A stretch of 64,000 bases of DNA, from the NCBI GenBank assembly GCA_029204045.2, contig CM055060.1, positions 53,085,430 through 53,149,429 of the forward strand, read 5' to 3'. Under the pieces are notes generated by a model that was not told the origin of the DNA, made no database searches, and worked only from the letters and a program-made list of their open reading frames with translations. The translations under genes and the position numbers were made by a program. The DNA comes from Tillandsia leiboldiana (taxonomy: Eukaryota; Streptophyta; Magnoliopsida; Poales; Bromeliaceae). Shown here piece after piece: positions 36,560 through 47,879 of the stretch; the first letter of the stretch is position 1, and each line of letters starts with the position of its first letter.

Positions 36560-36563
36560 ATAT
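36480..36563. repeat. (TA)n microsatellite
   Basis: About 40 TA units with one interruption near 36548. Confidence 0.95.
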
Positions 36564-36862
36564 ACGCAAGAGACCCACTCAACTAAAGCTCAAATCTTTT
36601 TTTTTTAAAAAAAAATATTAATATTTTCACTAAAATTAGGATCTTCAATCAATTTTTATTAAAATTTAAATAAAAATTCTAGAGGTTGGGTGAATTGGCC
36701 ATCAATCAAGATAGCCAAAAAAAAAAAAAAAGAAAAAAAAAAAGAAGCAAAACATTCAATTTCCACAAAAGCCAATCATTCAATGAATGCTCATAAAAAA
36801 AAGTGTTAAATTGATAGAAGTCAATACCCGAACCATACATACATCCTCATCCTCATAGATAG

Positions 36863-36909
<47 letters not shown>

Positions 36910-36991
36910 AGGGGACAAGTATGGTGCGTTCTTGACTCCTCCCTACAAAGGCTTTTCTAAATGTAATAAAATGTAACTTCACTGCTGTTAG

Positions 36992-37023
<32 letters not shown>

Positions 37024-37407
37024 AAAATGAAAGTGAAAATAAACAAAAATGAAGTGGTTATGAGGCCAAGCACGGCAGGAGCATTAGTAGTAGTAGCAGC
37101 TTAAGTCCAAAGCTCCAGTTCCGGCTCTTCAATGTGGGCATTCATGTCCCCAACCAACCCAAAAGCAAACCCAATTAAACCACCACCCCCAACCCCAACC
37201 CCTTCTTCTTCTTCTTCTTCTTCTTCTTCTTCTTCTTCTTCAATGCCCGCCACAATCAAAAAGCACTTTTCCTCATCATCCCCATACTGACTTTTCCTGC
37301 AGCCGCGAGTTAAAAACAAAAAAAAAACAAAAAACAAAACAAAAGAAGCCAAAAAAAACGAACTAATCCGGCGGTGGCGCGCGAGGGGGGGGGGAAGGGA
37401 CGGGGGG
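36564..37407. other. 3' flank of the HD-ZIP gene
   Basis: It holds long A runs (about 36862-36899 and 36991-37020) and a (CTT)n run at 37203-37241. It would include the 3' UTR of the minus-strand gene. No clear polyadenylation site could be assigned. Confidence 0.45.
37203..37241. repeat. (CTT)n microsatellite
   Basis: 13 CTT units, in the likely 3' UTR of the HD-ZIP gene, where the transcript would read (AAG)n. Confidence 0.92.
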
Positions 37408-40046
37408 TCAGCCGTTGGGGGGGCAATTCAAGGCGGCTTTTATCTGCTGCACGGTGGTGCTGATGAGGTTGTTGACGGTGGCCACCGACTCGACGTTGAG
37501 CTTCGAGGACGGTAGGCTGCTGACGAGTATCTGAAACGCCACCGTGATTAGCGACCCGAGGGACGCGCCCATCGGGTTCGAGCTCGTGGAGGCGCCGCCG
37601 CCCGCGCCCGGGCGCCCGTCGGGGAGAATTGTGAACCCCGACGGCAGCAGCGCCACGCTCGACGGATCCTCCCCGCTCATCACCACGTTCACGGCCGGGA
37701 TGTCGATCGGCGCGTAGATCACCAGCGATCCCGACGCGTCCGTGCAGCTCTCCTGCAGTATCAGCATGCTATTCTGGCTGACGTTTAGTCCCTACAAATA
37801 TACATTAAAGAAACCAGTAGTGTCGGCCATGTTTGTTAAAAGATTTAAAACGATACAAAATTTTGGTTTAGAGATCGAACATACGCGCAGGAGAGAGATG
37901 CAGTTGCCCGGATGCGAGCCGCTTGCGATTCGGGCGACTTCTTGCACCGAATTGCCGCTCGACAGAACGTCCCACTGAAACGTAGTAGTAACAAAAACAT
38001 TATATAAGTGTAACAACAACAAAAGATGAGTATATATGAACTAATTAATAGTAACAAAAAAATGAAACATATAGGGGGGGGGGGGGGACCTGCGATCTCA
38101 TCGTCTCGTCTCTGAAAAAGCTGAAGACCCTCTCGCACGAGATGGGCAACCACAGCGAGGTTGCGGCGCTGAGAACGACGCCGTTGGGCTGGCCCGGATC
38201 TGAGCTTCTGTGAACCGTGACTCGAACGCCCACGTCGTTTAGACCCGACAGCGTCGTCCATCGGTGCGTGTGAGACGCGCTCAAACTCGCGCAGAAATTG
38301 TTCACCATTCTCTGCGAAAGCTTCATCATGCTTCTTTTCCCTTCCGACGACGGAATAACTAATAAAAGGATTGCGCACCAAAACACAGTAAATAGGAGTT
38401 GTTGTTTGGGCTTTCAAACAGCTGGGAGCGCAAAATTTAAGTCGCGAAAAAAATCACCTCCTCCGATGTCCCTAGGAGAAGTGCCGGCGGCCATTAAGCA
38501 CGCAAACCTTTCGCAAGTTCGTTGTAGAGTGGTCAGCCATCGGTGAGCTCCAAATGCCGCCCCGCTGCCGACGAGATCTCTGAACAGTAAGTGGATCGGG
38601 GCCTTTTCTTCGATCTCCATGTGCTCGATCCAAGTAACCTGGGATTAGAATTTTCACTAACATACTGATCAGTATACGAAACGCCCAAGGAAAATGGAAA
38701 AAGAGCGCGGAGCACGCGCATTATTTACCTTGGAATAACCATTGGGCATATCTTGGATCAAACAACCGGACGGGAGCCGCCGCGACCGAGAAGGGGCATT
38801 GAACTGATTGCTTTCTCTGGATAAGTCGACCGAAACGTCAGCTATAGCCCATAATCCCTGCTCGATTTGCTGACAGTAACGCAGGAAACAGAACTCGCGC
38901 GTCGGGACGACGGGCGAGAGCACATGCAGCTCTTCGTACATCTAGCACTCGTTCGAATCGAAACAATAATCACATCAAATTTGCACGTAACAGGAAGCAA
39001 AAAACGAAATGACGAGTTCGGAATGAATGATACCAAAAGCAATGATCCGCCCCGTCCCGCCATTCCGGTCGCCAGGACTTCGACGGTCCTTGTCTTGCAA
39101 ATGATAGTCGGGAAAAGCTCGAACCACTTGCTCTGAAACAAGGAACAAGGAGCACATTTCACTCCAAATCGAGAGCGCGACGAAACCGAGTATAAAAGAG
39201 CCACGAGAAATATAGCTCACCGAGTCCATAAACATATCGACCAACGCCACCGAATGCATGAACACGAGCCCGGAATCCCTCGAGGCTTCGACGCGAATAT
39301 CGGGACCTCTGAATTGGTTACCGGGCTTGGGGAAGATCCGGTCGTAGGTTTCGATACCGAGCACCTCCCTTCCGTCGCTCCCGTGTTTGATCCACAGAGG
39401 TTCGTCAGTCTGAACCAGCCTGATCAGCTCTTCCATCGCGCCCGCGGCCATATCGGCCATCAAGGGCTTCTCCATTTCGGAGACCGCGGCGGGGAAAGGG
39501 AGATGCATGGACGCAGAAGCCCCGGTAAGGAGATCGAGGTCGAGCGAAGGGCCGAGCGACGGAGCGCCGAATCCCCCGACCGACAAGTCCAGCGACGAAA
39601 TCGGCACCGGCTGAACCGGGGGAAGTTGAGTGATAGGCCTTCCTAAGTACTTGGATGTTAAGCTGGAAACCCGATCGAGCTGCATCAATATTTTAATTAT
39701 TAGAGACCACAACAAAAAATTTGCTAAGAAATTGGAGATCTTAGAGTACTACTACTACTCATTGTTGCCTCTACATCATAAACAAGTGTCGAGTTAAATG
39801 TTGCTATCTCTTACGGAGTTTGGATGTACATGATGAAAAATCCAAAAGAAGAAGAGAAAAAAAGAGCGCTTTTGATAGTGTTATTTTCTTCTTTCCTGTG
39901 TTTTCGTCCTTTTGTTTTATCTTGGGAAAATGATCATCTCTCCTAACTATTTTTTATTTTATTTTTTTTTTCCTTTGTATAATCCGAACTGAGCACTAGT
40001 TTAAAAATGCAACACGGCCATCGCAGCAACAAGACTAAGACTAAGT

Positions 40047-40088
<42 letters not shown>

Positions 40089-40891
40089 AAGTTTCACGTT
40101 TCAAGTTTCAAGTTTCAAGTTTCAAATTTCAAGTTTCAAGTTTACATTAATGTTAACGAGCGAGCAGGAAGAAAGTGGAGTAGTGCACCTCTTCTTTCAA
40201 TCTGGCGTTCTCCATGCGGAGCTTCTGCTCGTCGAAGAAGGAGTCCTCCGCGACCGGCGGGCCGCCGCACGTGGGGCAGACGACGTTCCGGAGAGCCTCC
40301 CGGATGGCGATGTTCTCGCAGCGGATCTTGTCGTTCTCCGACCGCAGCGCGCAGTTGTCGGCGCGCTCGTGCTGCGCCTGCAGTGCACAAGAACAAAAAC
40401 CGAATTCAGTACTACAGCACTCACATACATTCATTCATTCATTCATTCAGTCATTCATTCATTGGCAAAAACAAGGATAGGAGAAGAAAAAAACAAGAAC
40501 AAAAAAACAAAGAAACAAATGTTTTATTATTATTACTTTGATGGTGATACCTTCATTTGGGTTCTTCTGTTCTGGAACCAGAATTTTATCTGCCGAGGCT
40601 CCAGACCCAATTCTCGGCTCAGATGCATCCGCTGCTTCTCGTCTGGGTGTGGGCATTCCTTAAACATGCTAAAAAAAACGCAAACCTAGAAATTAGCCCA
40701 ACGAAGAACACACACACACCAAATAAATAAAAAAGAAAAATAAAAAAAAATAAAAAACAAATCCACACAAATGTCATAAAAATTACGGTGGCTTACGCTT
40801 CAAGCTGCTGTATTTGCCGCGGCGTGTGGCGGTGGTAGCGCTTCTTCTTCCGCTGCCCATCCGACCCCTCTGGCTCGTCTCCAAAATCCAT
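37408..40891 (-). CDS. ROC8: HD-ZIP class IV (GL2-type) homeodomain transcription factor, ROC8/HDG11-like
   Basis: Ten exons join cleanly, all introns GT-AG: 40891-40797, 40668-40551, 40377-40189, 39679-39221, 39132-39034, 38941-38729, 38638-38458, 38358-38090, 37974-37885 and 37791-37408. They give 698 residues from MDFGDEPEGSDG to LNCPPNG. The homeodomain is residues 15-71 (helix 3 has KFWFQNRRTQMK). The zipper-loop-zipper with CPTCGG (Cys105 and Cys108) follows to about 150. START begins near EKPLMAD (about 204) and runs to about 435, then the START-adjacent domain to the end. The family binds L1-box-type sites in the nucleus and controls epidermal cell identity, cuticle and trichomes. Symbol and orthology rest on memory of the N-terminus and need a tree. 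The ATG directly follows an A-rich stretch. All key residues seem intact, so it is probably functional. Confidence 0.95.
38074..38089 (-). other. Unusual splice donor of HD-ZIP intron 8 (GT followed by 14 C)
   Basis: The exon ends CGCAG and the intron starts GT followed at once by 14 C. The frame and START-domain continuity (RSQ joined to WDVLSSGNS) require this junction. It lacks the usual purine at +3 and the AGT at +4 to +6. Confidence 0.8.
40046..40142. repeat. T run and (AAGTTTC)n in HD-ZIP intron 3
   Basis: About 42 T (40046-40087) are followed by about seven degenerate copies of the heptamer AAGTTTC (to 40142). The repeats lie close to the donor side of the intron. Confidence 0.85.
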
Positions 40892-41056
40892 TTTTTTTTT
40901 TTTTTTGTTTTTTTTTTTTTTTTGTTTTGTTTTTTTTGGGGGGGGAGGGAGAGGGGGAGGGTGTTGTGGGGCGGGGGACTAAAACTACAACTCCACTCTC
41001 TCTCTCTCTATACTAAAAACCAACAAATGGGCACGCTTGGTTCTTCTCAAGATCAT

Positions 41057-41084
41057 GTTTTTACACCTCTAACGGTGTAAAAAC
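41057..41084. other. Perfect 11-bp hairpin in the likely HD-ZIP leader
   Basis: GTTTTTACACC and its exact complement GGTGTAAAAAC are separated by six bases. They lie about 165 bp upstream of the start codon in the sense of the gene. Confidence 0.6.
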
Positions 41085-41303
41085 CCCTCCTTTATTGTAT
41101 TTTTTTTCGGATTCAAACTCAAAATAAAATAAAATAAAGGAAAACAAGATTAAAAAAAAAAAAAAAAACAACAAGAGAGCTGGGATTGAAGCTGCTGGGG
41201 GAGAGGAGCACACAATCCGCGGCGGAGATACACACACACACCCCCTCCTCACTACTACTATTAAGGCAAAAATATTTGTGGGTATCTCTACACACACAAT
41301 TAA

Positions 41304-41304
<1 letters not shown>

Positions 41305-41341
<37 letters not shown>

Positions 41342-41370
41342 AGAATAGAGTGAGAAGAACCTGTGATTTG

Positions 41371-41413
<43 letters not shown>

Positions 41414-41475
41414 GAGGAGGAGTAACGGATGCGAATTAAGAGACGGGGTTTCTAAATATTTGCGCTCGTTTCGAG

Positions 41476-41510
<35 letters not shown>

Positions 41511-41570
41511 CGTTCTCTCTCTCTTCGCCTCACTCGTCTCTTCTTTCTTTCTTTCTTTCTTTCTCCCGTT
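41305..41570. promoter_or_regulatory. GA/CT-rich tracts of the HD-ZIP 5' leader or promoter
   Basis: (CT)n at about 41307-41340 and 41480-41506, (GA)n at about 41380-41403 and a (TTTC)n near 41541 are clustered upstream of the gene. Such tracts are common in plant 5' UTRs and bind GAGA-binding (BBR/BPC) proteins. No L1 box or TATA box was found with confidence. Confidence 0.45.
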
Positions 41571-41699
41571 GACGGGTTTAGGTTGGCACAGCTGGAGCAA
41601 TTAAGGCGGGACACGAATCAAACGGGTCGGGTTCGGATCTGTTGTTCTCTTCCCGTACACGCTACGTTAGCATACTATTAGCGCTGCTGCAGAGAAATT

Positions 41700-44299
41700 A
41701 TTTCCTGCACCTCATGCACCATAAAAATGTCTCTCAACATACAAGTTAAAGTTTAATTTTTGTGTCCATATCACAGTTTCAAAATTCACAATATTATATT
41801 ACGATACTTAATATCTTGCTCTCAATATAAGAGTTCTGGCATAAAATTATACTGCTCTGTCGTACAATACTAATATATATCATTTATAAAAATATTTCTG
41901 TACTGATATGTTAATTACAATATAAATTTATATTCAAATAAATATTTGTTAATTTTTAAAAAAAATTAATTGATTTGTAGTATTGATAAAATGAAAATTA
42001 TATTATGTTAATATCTCGTTCGTCAGTATAAAACAACATGAGTCATTCAGATAGAGACTTAAATTTTAACTTTCAACTTAGAACTTATTTGGTACTTAGA
42101 GTTATTTAATACTAGTGGATCAAATAAAATTAACATAAAAATTTATAAAAAAGTATATTGTTTTATTTTCAATAAAAATTAAAAAGTGTTCACATATGAA
42201 TTAATTGTATTTATTTTTTTTCTCATGCCTTTTTTTTGCCGCATCATTAGGTGCAACTGAAAAAGAGCTTTTACTACAGAACTCTTAAAATCTAAACGTA
42301 AATTATTATATACGATTTAAGATATTTTAAAATTTTATAAAGAACAATAAATTTTGAATATTTATTTTTATTGTTATAAATAAATAAAGTTTGTTTAATG
42401 CTTTGTAATTTTGGATTGTTTAATTAATACTTGTGCAATACATGAGATCTAACCACGTACAATCTCAAGTGCGATCTATATTTAACAATCTATCAATCAA
42501 GAACTGAAACAATTTTATTAAATTTTTATTATTAAAAAAAAAATGATAATACTAGTAAGATAAAATTGACTATTGGATCTATATTGTATAATATTTACAC
42601 ATATTTTCGGGTGTATAAGGAAAAGCAGTGTTCTTATATTTTTAATTTAAACACTGTTTATTTTATTTTAATGGACCAGGTCCAGGCAATATTTTCTCGG
42701 CTATGTGAATACACACAGTGCGAAATGATTAGCGGGTCGGATTCGGGTCTATGTTGCAAAACAAATACGGAAACAAAATAGAAATGAAGGTAATAATGAG
42801 ACTACATATGTTGCTTTTCAAATAGTGAGAGTATTAAATAGGTTGAATTTCGAATTTTTATTGTCAATCAATAAGATCTTTGTCTTTGTTAATTACATGG
42901 TAATTGGGTATTTAATTAATTAACACTATAATTAGAGTTTAAATTCAATCTTATGTTCTTTAGTAGATAATTAATTTTGTTGATGAATTGCTTAGTAGTT
43001 GATTACCATAAAATTGCAATTAGTGTAGTTTACCTGCCCTGGACTTCTCAGGATTTAAGGCTCCAATTTTGCGCGCAAAAAATATTATGCTAAATTAAAA
43101 AAAAAAAAATTCATTTCTTTCACTTTAGCTAGAATCTCAGTTATTTTTTGTATTAAAATTTTATTGATTTTTATCTTATGCATGTAGAGTGATTATTGAA
43201 TTTAGTTGCCCAACTTTATTAAATGAGTTAACAAACATAAATTTTACTTAAATAAATTAATTAACAACATTTGCCAATTCATTTCCAAAAAGTTTTACAG
43301 CCAAATTCAATAATAATGATTTTAAAATTTAGAATTTGTGTACCATCAAAAACAGAATTCGAGCATGATCGATACTGCCATATTTCAAATTCGGTATAAA
43401 TCATATTATTTGTCCATCTTAGTTATGATTAAATTATCTCACTAATTATATTGATGTGATTAGTAAACATATATTATGTTTAGAATAGATCTAGTACACA
43501 ATTTATACTCCAAAATAGATATAAGATTTAGAATTTTTCTAACCAGAAAAAATAAAAAAATGCATTAAAAAAAAGAAAATTCAAATGTACAGCGACTTCA
43601 CAAGATGGAATAGTACAATCCGGGACTGAGTAATGTTAAGGCTCGACGTGGTCACACAGCTTTCAACTTTCTAATATTGCTTAATAGTTTTAAGTATTAA
43701 TTTAATTTAATTTTTTTTTTTAGATATTCATGACCTTTCTCAGTTTTTTTTTTTTTTGCGCCGATATAACTTTTTTTTTTCTTCTTTGTATGTATTTTAA
43801 ATAAGTCTCATACTCATAAGATATTTTGAAATATATTTTTTAACTTTAAATTTTTTATTTTATATATTTTTAAATTTCTAACTATTTTAGATGAGCTATT
43901 TTATTTACCAAAATAAAATATTATATTACTAAATTTCATAGTTCTTTGATCTAATAGTTATTAAATATTATAATTTTTTTTATTAAAAATACTAAGAATT
44001 AGATCGCTAACTGAAATTTTTAATTATAATTAGAATATTATAATATAAATAAAATAATTAAAAATTAAACGTTTAGAAATTAAAAATTAATTTTAATATT
44101 TTTACATTAATTATTAAATTAATAATTTTTTTAAAAAAATTTGATTAGATAAGATTATATTTATGTGCTAAAATTTTTATTTGAATATATTTTAGCCCCC
44201 CTCAAAATTAAATTCTGACTTCGTCCCTAACTATATATATAACTATAAAAAAAAATTAATATTTAATAATATTTTTTTAAAATATTTAATGATGTTAAA
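41700..44299. other. AT-rich intergenic spacer
   Basis: No gene, RNA or bounded element was recognised in this 2.6 kb. Short frames such as 42566-42781 lack any domain. Confidence 0.5.
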
Positions 44300-44545
44300 A
44301 AGTATTCTAATATAGTCTAGTATTAAATTTGAAGGTGTCGGGTAAAGTATATACAAATAAACAGTCGCCACGTGTATACCAATGTATATATAAAATATAT
44401 TTCGACACTTTAAAATATTTTAAAATATCGAAAAATTAAAAATAATGGTAAAATTCATCATTATAAATTAGTTTGATAAAAAATATATATATACGATATA
44501 TTTTTTGAAACATCGATATTTACTATATTATAAAATTATTTTTTA
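44300..44545. repeat. MITE-like repeat, ATCGACACTTTAAA family, reverse orientation
   Basis: ATTTCGACACTTTAAAATA and GAAACATCGATATTTACTA match the copies at 16797 and 19140 in inverted order. Confidence 0.5.
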
Positions 44546-44564
44546 AAAAAAAATTTATTCGTCG

Positions 44565-44570
<6 letters not shown>

Positions 44571-44622
<52 letters not shown>
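44571..44622. repeat. (TA)n microsatellite
   Basis: About 26 units, directly left of a MITE. Confidence 0.95.
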
Positions 44623-44623
<1 letters not shown>

Positions 44624-44628
<5 letters not shown>

Positions 44629-44848
44629 GCTGGAATACACCAAATCATTGACGCTATTAAGTTTTTAATCCTTGGATTAAAAGATGTATGTCTTAAATGA
44701 TAGTGGGTCCTTTGGGTTTAATAGGTGGTTGGAAAAATAGTAAAATCTAACGAATGAAAATGATCAAATTGGTTGATCTAAAGGTAGAAAACTTGATAAC
44801 ACTAATAACTTGGTACTATTAATAGTATAGTAGCCGATCTCTCTCACT

Positions 44849-44853
<5 letters not shown>
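44624..44853. mobile_element. TATCGATAG-type MITE between (TA)n tracts
   Basis: It starts GTTAGGCTGGAATACACC and ends with a decayed complement ACTATTAATAGTATAGTAG. It shares CTTGGATTAAAAGATG-type inner sequence with 21960-22205. Confidence 0.6.

Positions 44854-44924
<71 letters not shown>
44853..44924. repeat. (TA)n microsatellite
   Basis: About 35 units. Confidence 0.95.
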
Positions 44925-44925
<1 letters not shown>

Positions 44926-44927
<2 letters not shown>

Positions 44928-45380
44928 ATGTTTGGTTGGGGAATAAAGGGGGAATAACTTTCTTTATCTCCCAATTCTTGCCAAATAAGAGGGAAAAAAG
45001 TATAGGGATAAAAGTTTAAAATATTTTCAGCTTAACGGATTATTCTGAAATAACTCGTTAATTTCTATTCCACCTCCCCCTGAAATAAGGTTTATACATA
45101 GGGACAATGAATGGAATTTTTTTTTTTTCTTTTTGCTTTAGCTTAGCTTCCTATCAGAGACTATATTTACTAAAATATACTATTTACTAATTATGTTTAC
45201 TAATTTTATTTAATAAAATATGCTATAAAATATAAAAATTTATTTTATATTTTATTTACTAATTATGTTTACTATTTATTATTTACTAAAATATACTATA
45301 AAATATAAAAAATTATTTTATTTAGATAAGATATAATTTATTAATAATTAAATTATTATTTTAATTAATTTATAATAATT

Positions 45381-45464
<84 letters not shown>

Positions 45465-45690
45465 AGGATAAAATTTGTATTTTGATAAAAAATCTATCAT
45501 CCTTTTCTGTTATTCTCCACTATCCCATAATTTTAACCAAACATAATTTTTTTTATTATAGAGAATACCAACTTTTGAACCAAACGAAATTTAACTTTTA
45601 TACTTGATTATTCCGGAATAACAAGCTATCTCAGGTATAAAAAAATTTATACTTCTTAAATTTATACTCGAATCAAACGAGGTCTTAGTG
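44926..45690 (+). mobile_element. GTTTGG-type MITE with internal (TA)n, copy 1
   Basis: It starts ATGTTTGGTTGGGGAATAAA and ends ACTCGAATCAAACGAGG. An internal (TA)n run is at about 45388-45459. It is nearly collinear with 46977-47770, also with the TA run at the same place, so the run was present before the copies separated or marks a mutable spot. Confidence 0.65.
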
Positions 45691-45842
45691 TATTCACATA
45701 AGCCCATGCATTTCCGACCTAACTCGAATAAAACACATTTTTCTTCCAAAATCGAGTTCGAGTTAGGGTTTCGGCCTCACCCCAGCTCGAAGAAGATCTG
45801 TAACCGATCAAACCAGAGTTAGAGGTCCAATTAAGTTGGTTG

Positions 45843-45862
<20 letters not shown>

Positions 45863-45920
<58 letters not shown>

Positions 45921-45932
45921 GGGGGGGGGGGG
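45863..45932. repeat. (GA)n joined to a G run
   Basis: About 24 GA units are followed by about 23 G. The preceding TATATA stretch makes a three-part simple repeat. Confidence 0.93.
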
Positions 45933-45939
45933 AACTAGA

Positions 45940-46548
45940 CTCGAGCCCAACACCAAGGGTGGTGTGTTTCATAGTTAGGAGGCAACATCTGAGTCAAACG
46001 CTTACGTAGTTGAATTCCGACGTACTTGATCACACGTGGTCATGTTAATTAAAAATAATTAATTAAGATCAGGTAGTACTGGATCTCACTGATGCAACCA
46101 TCCCAGGCACCGCTGATAAAGTATTATATATGTGGTCGAGATAATTAAGGTGACGTAGTAATAAAGACAACAAATTAATAATCGATCAATTGGTAGGCCA
46201 TTTAGGCATCAACTTCCAACATGTAATAACATTAACCGTACCGTGTCACATTGGCTAAATTAAGGAAAATGATTGGTGGTTTTCATGCCACAATTAATTA
46301 AATAATTTTAAGGCTAATGTTTTTGGTCTTTAATTAGTGATTGTATAAATTAGGTATAGTATATATAAATAAATGGTTATGGGTTTTAAAGGAGGGGTAT
46401 ATATATATATAAATAGCTCTCAGTAGTGTTGTGGGTGCATGTATTAATTTGTGCTGCATAGAAAAGTACCACGAACCATGTGGTCGCTTCATGCCAACAA
46501 CCAAGTTACTATCTTATTACCCGAGTGAATATATTTTTGATTAACCTT

Positions 46549-46550
<2 letters not shown>
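45940..46550. other. Spacer
   Basis: Less AT-rich than its surroundings, but no supportable gene. Confidence 0.4.

Positions 46551-46554
<4 letters not shown>

Positions 46555-46630
<76 letters not shown>
46555..46630. repeat. (TA)n microsatellite
   Basis: About 38 units, directly left of the multi-hairpin MITE. Confidence 0.95.
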
Positions 46631-46632
<2 letters not shown>

Positions 46633-46804
46633 AAAATGCTATGTGTACACCCCTTTCGGGGTGTACATCATACACCCCACCCATCTAAGGGTGGGGGTGT
46701 GATGATGGGTCACTTGATGTGACCCGTAAAAAGTATCGCCACCATTAAAATGGTGGAGGTGTATGATGTACACCCCTTCGGGGTGTACAGGTAGCATTGC
46801 TCAA
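46631..46804. mobile_element. Multi-hairpin MITE next to (TA)n
   Basis: The arms are GTACACCCC and GGGGTGTAC at both ends. The inner stem CCCACCCATC with GGGTGGGGG is on the left only. The central hairpin is GGGTCACTTGATGTGACCC. The layout matches 34402-34573, although many positions differ. Confidence 0.72.
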
Positions 46805-46976
46805 TTTTTATTCATTGGATGAAGAAATGTGCGGTTAGGATTATAAAGTTTCTAAAATTTATATTATTTTTCTAATAACCTAGTAAATCCTAGAGGGACC
46901 ACTATCATCCTAACCGCACATTCCTTCATTCAAGGGTAGAAAAGTTATAAGTATAAAGGAGTTTATACTCATAAGG

Positions 46977-47454
46977 CCATGTTTGGTTGAAGGATAAAGG
47001 AGGAATAACCCCGTTTATCCCCCAATTCTTGCCAAACAAGAGAAAAAAAAATATAGGGATAAAGGTTTAAAATATTCTCAGCTTAACGGGCTATTCCAGA
47101 ATAATCCGTTAATTTCTATTCCACCTCCCCCTGAAATAAGGTTTATACCTAGGGACAATGAATGGAATTTTTTTTTTTTTTTTTTTTTTACTTTAGCTTA
47201 CCTTCCTATCTGAGATTATATTTATTAAAATATACTATTTACTAATTATGTTTACTAATTTTATTTAATAAAATATACTATAAAATATAAAAAATTATTT
47301 TATATTTTGTTTACAAATTATATTTATTAATTTTGTTTACTAATTATTATTTACTAAAATATATTATAAAATATAAAAAATTATTTTATTTAGGTAAGAT
47401 ATAATTTATTATTTACAATTAAATTGTCATTTTAATTAATTTATAATAATTAAA

Positions 47455-47550
<96 letters not shown>

Positions 47551-47770
47551 AGGACAAAATTGATATTTTGATAAAAAATTTATCTCTTTTTCTACTATTC
47601 TCCACTATTCCATAATTTTAACCAAACACAATTTTTTTTATTCCAGAGAATACCAATTTTTGAACCAAACGCAATTTAACTTTTATACTTGATTATCCCG
47701 GAATAGCAAGCTATCCCAGGTATAAAAAAAATTATACCTCTTAAATTTATATCCGAACCAAGGGCCTAAG
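46977..47770 (+). mobile_element. GTTTGG-type MITE with internal (TA)n, copy 2
   Basis: It starts AAGGCCATGTTTGGTTG and ends CCGAACCAAGGGCCTAAG, so the end motifs GGCC(A/C)TTGGTT-like are inverted. An internal (TA)n run lies at about 47459-47544. Confidence 0.65.
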
Positions 47771-47785
47771 AGTATAGTAACCCTA

Positions 47786-47787
<2 letters not shown>

Positions 47788-47859
<72 letters not shown>
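47788..47859. repeat. (TA)n microsatellite
   Basis: About 36 units. Confidence 0.95.
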
Positions 47860-47863
<4 letters not shown>

Positions 47864-47879
47864 CAAGAATGATATTTTG

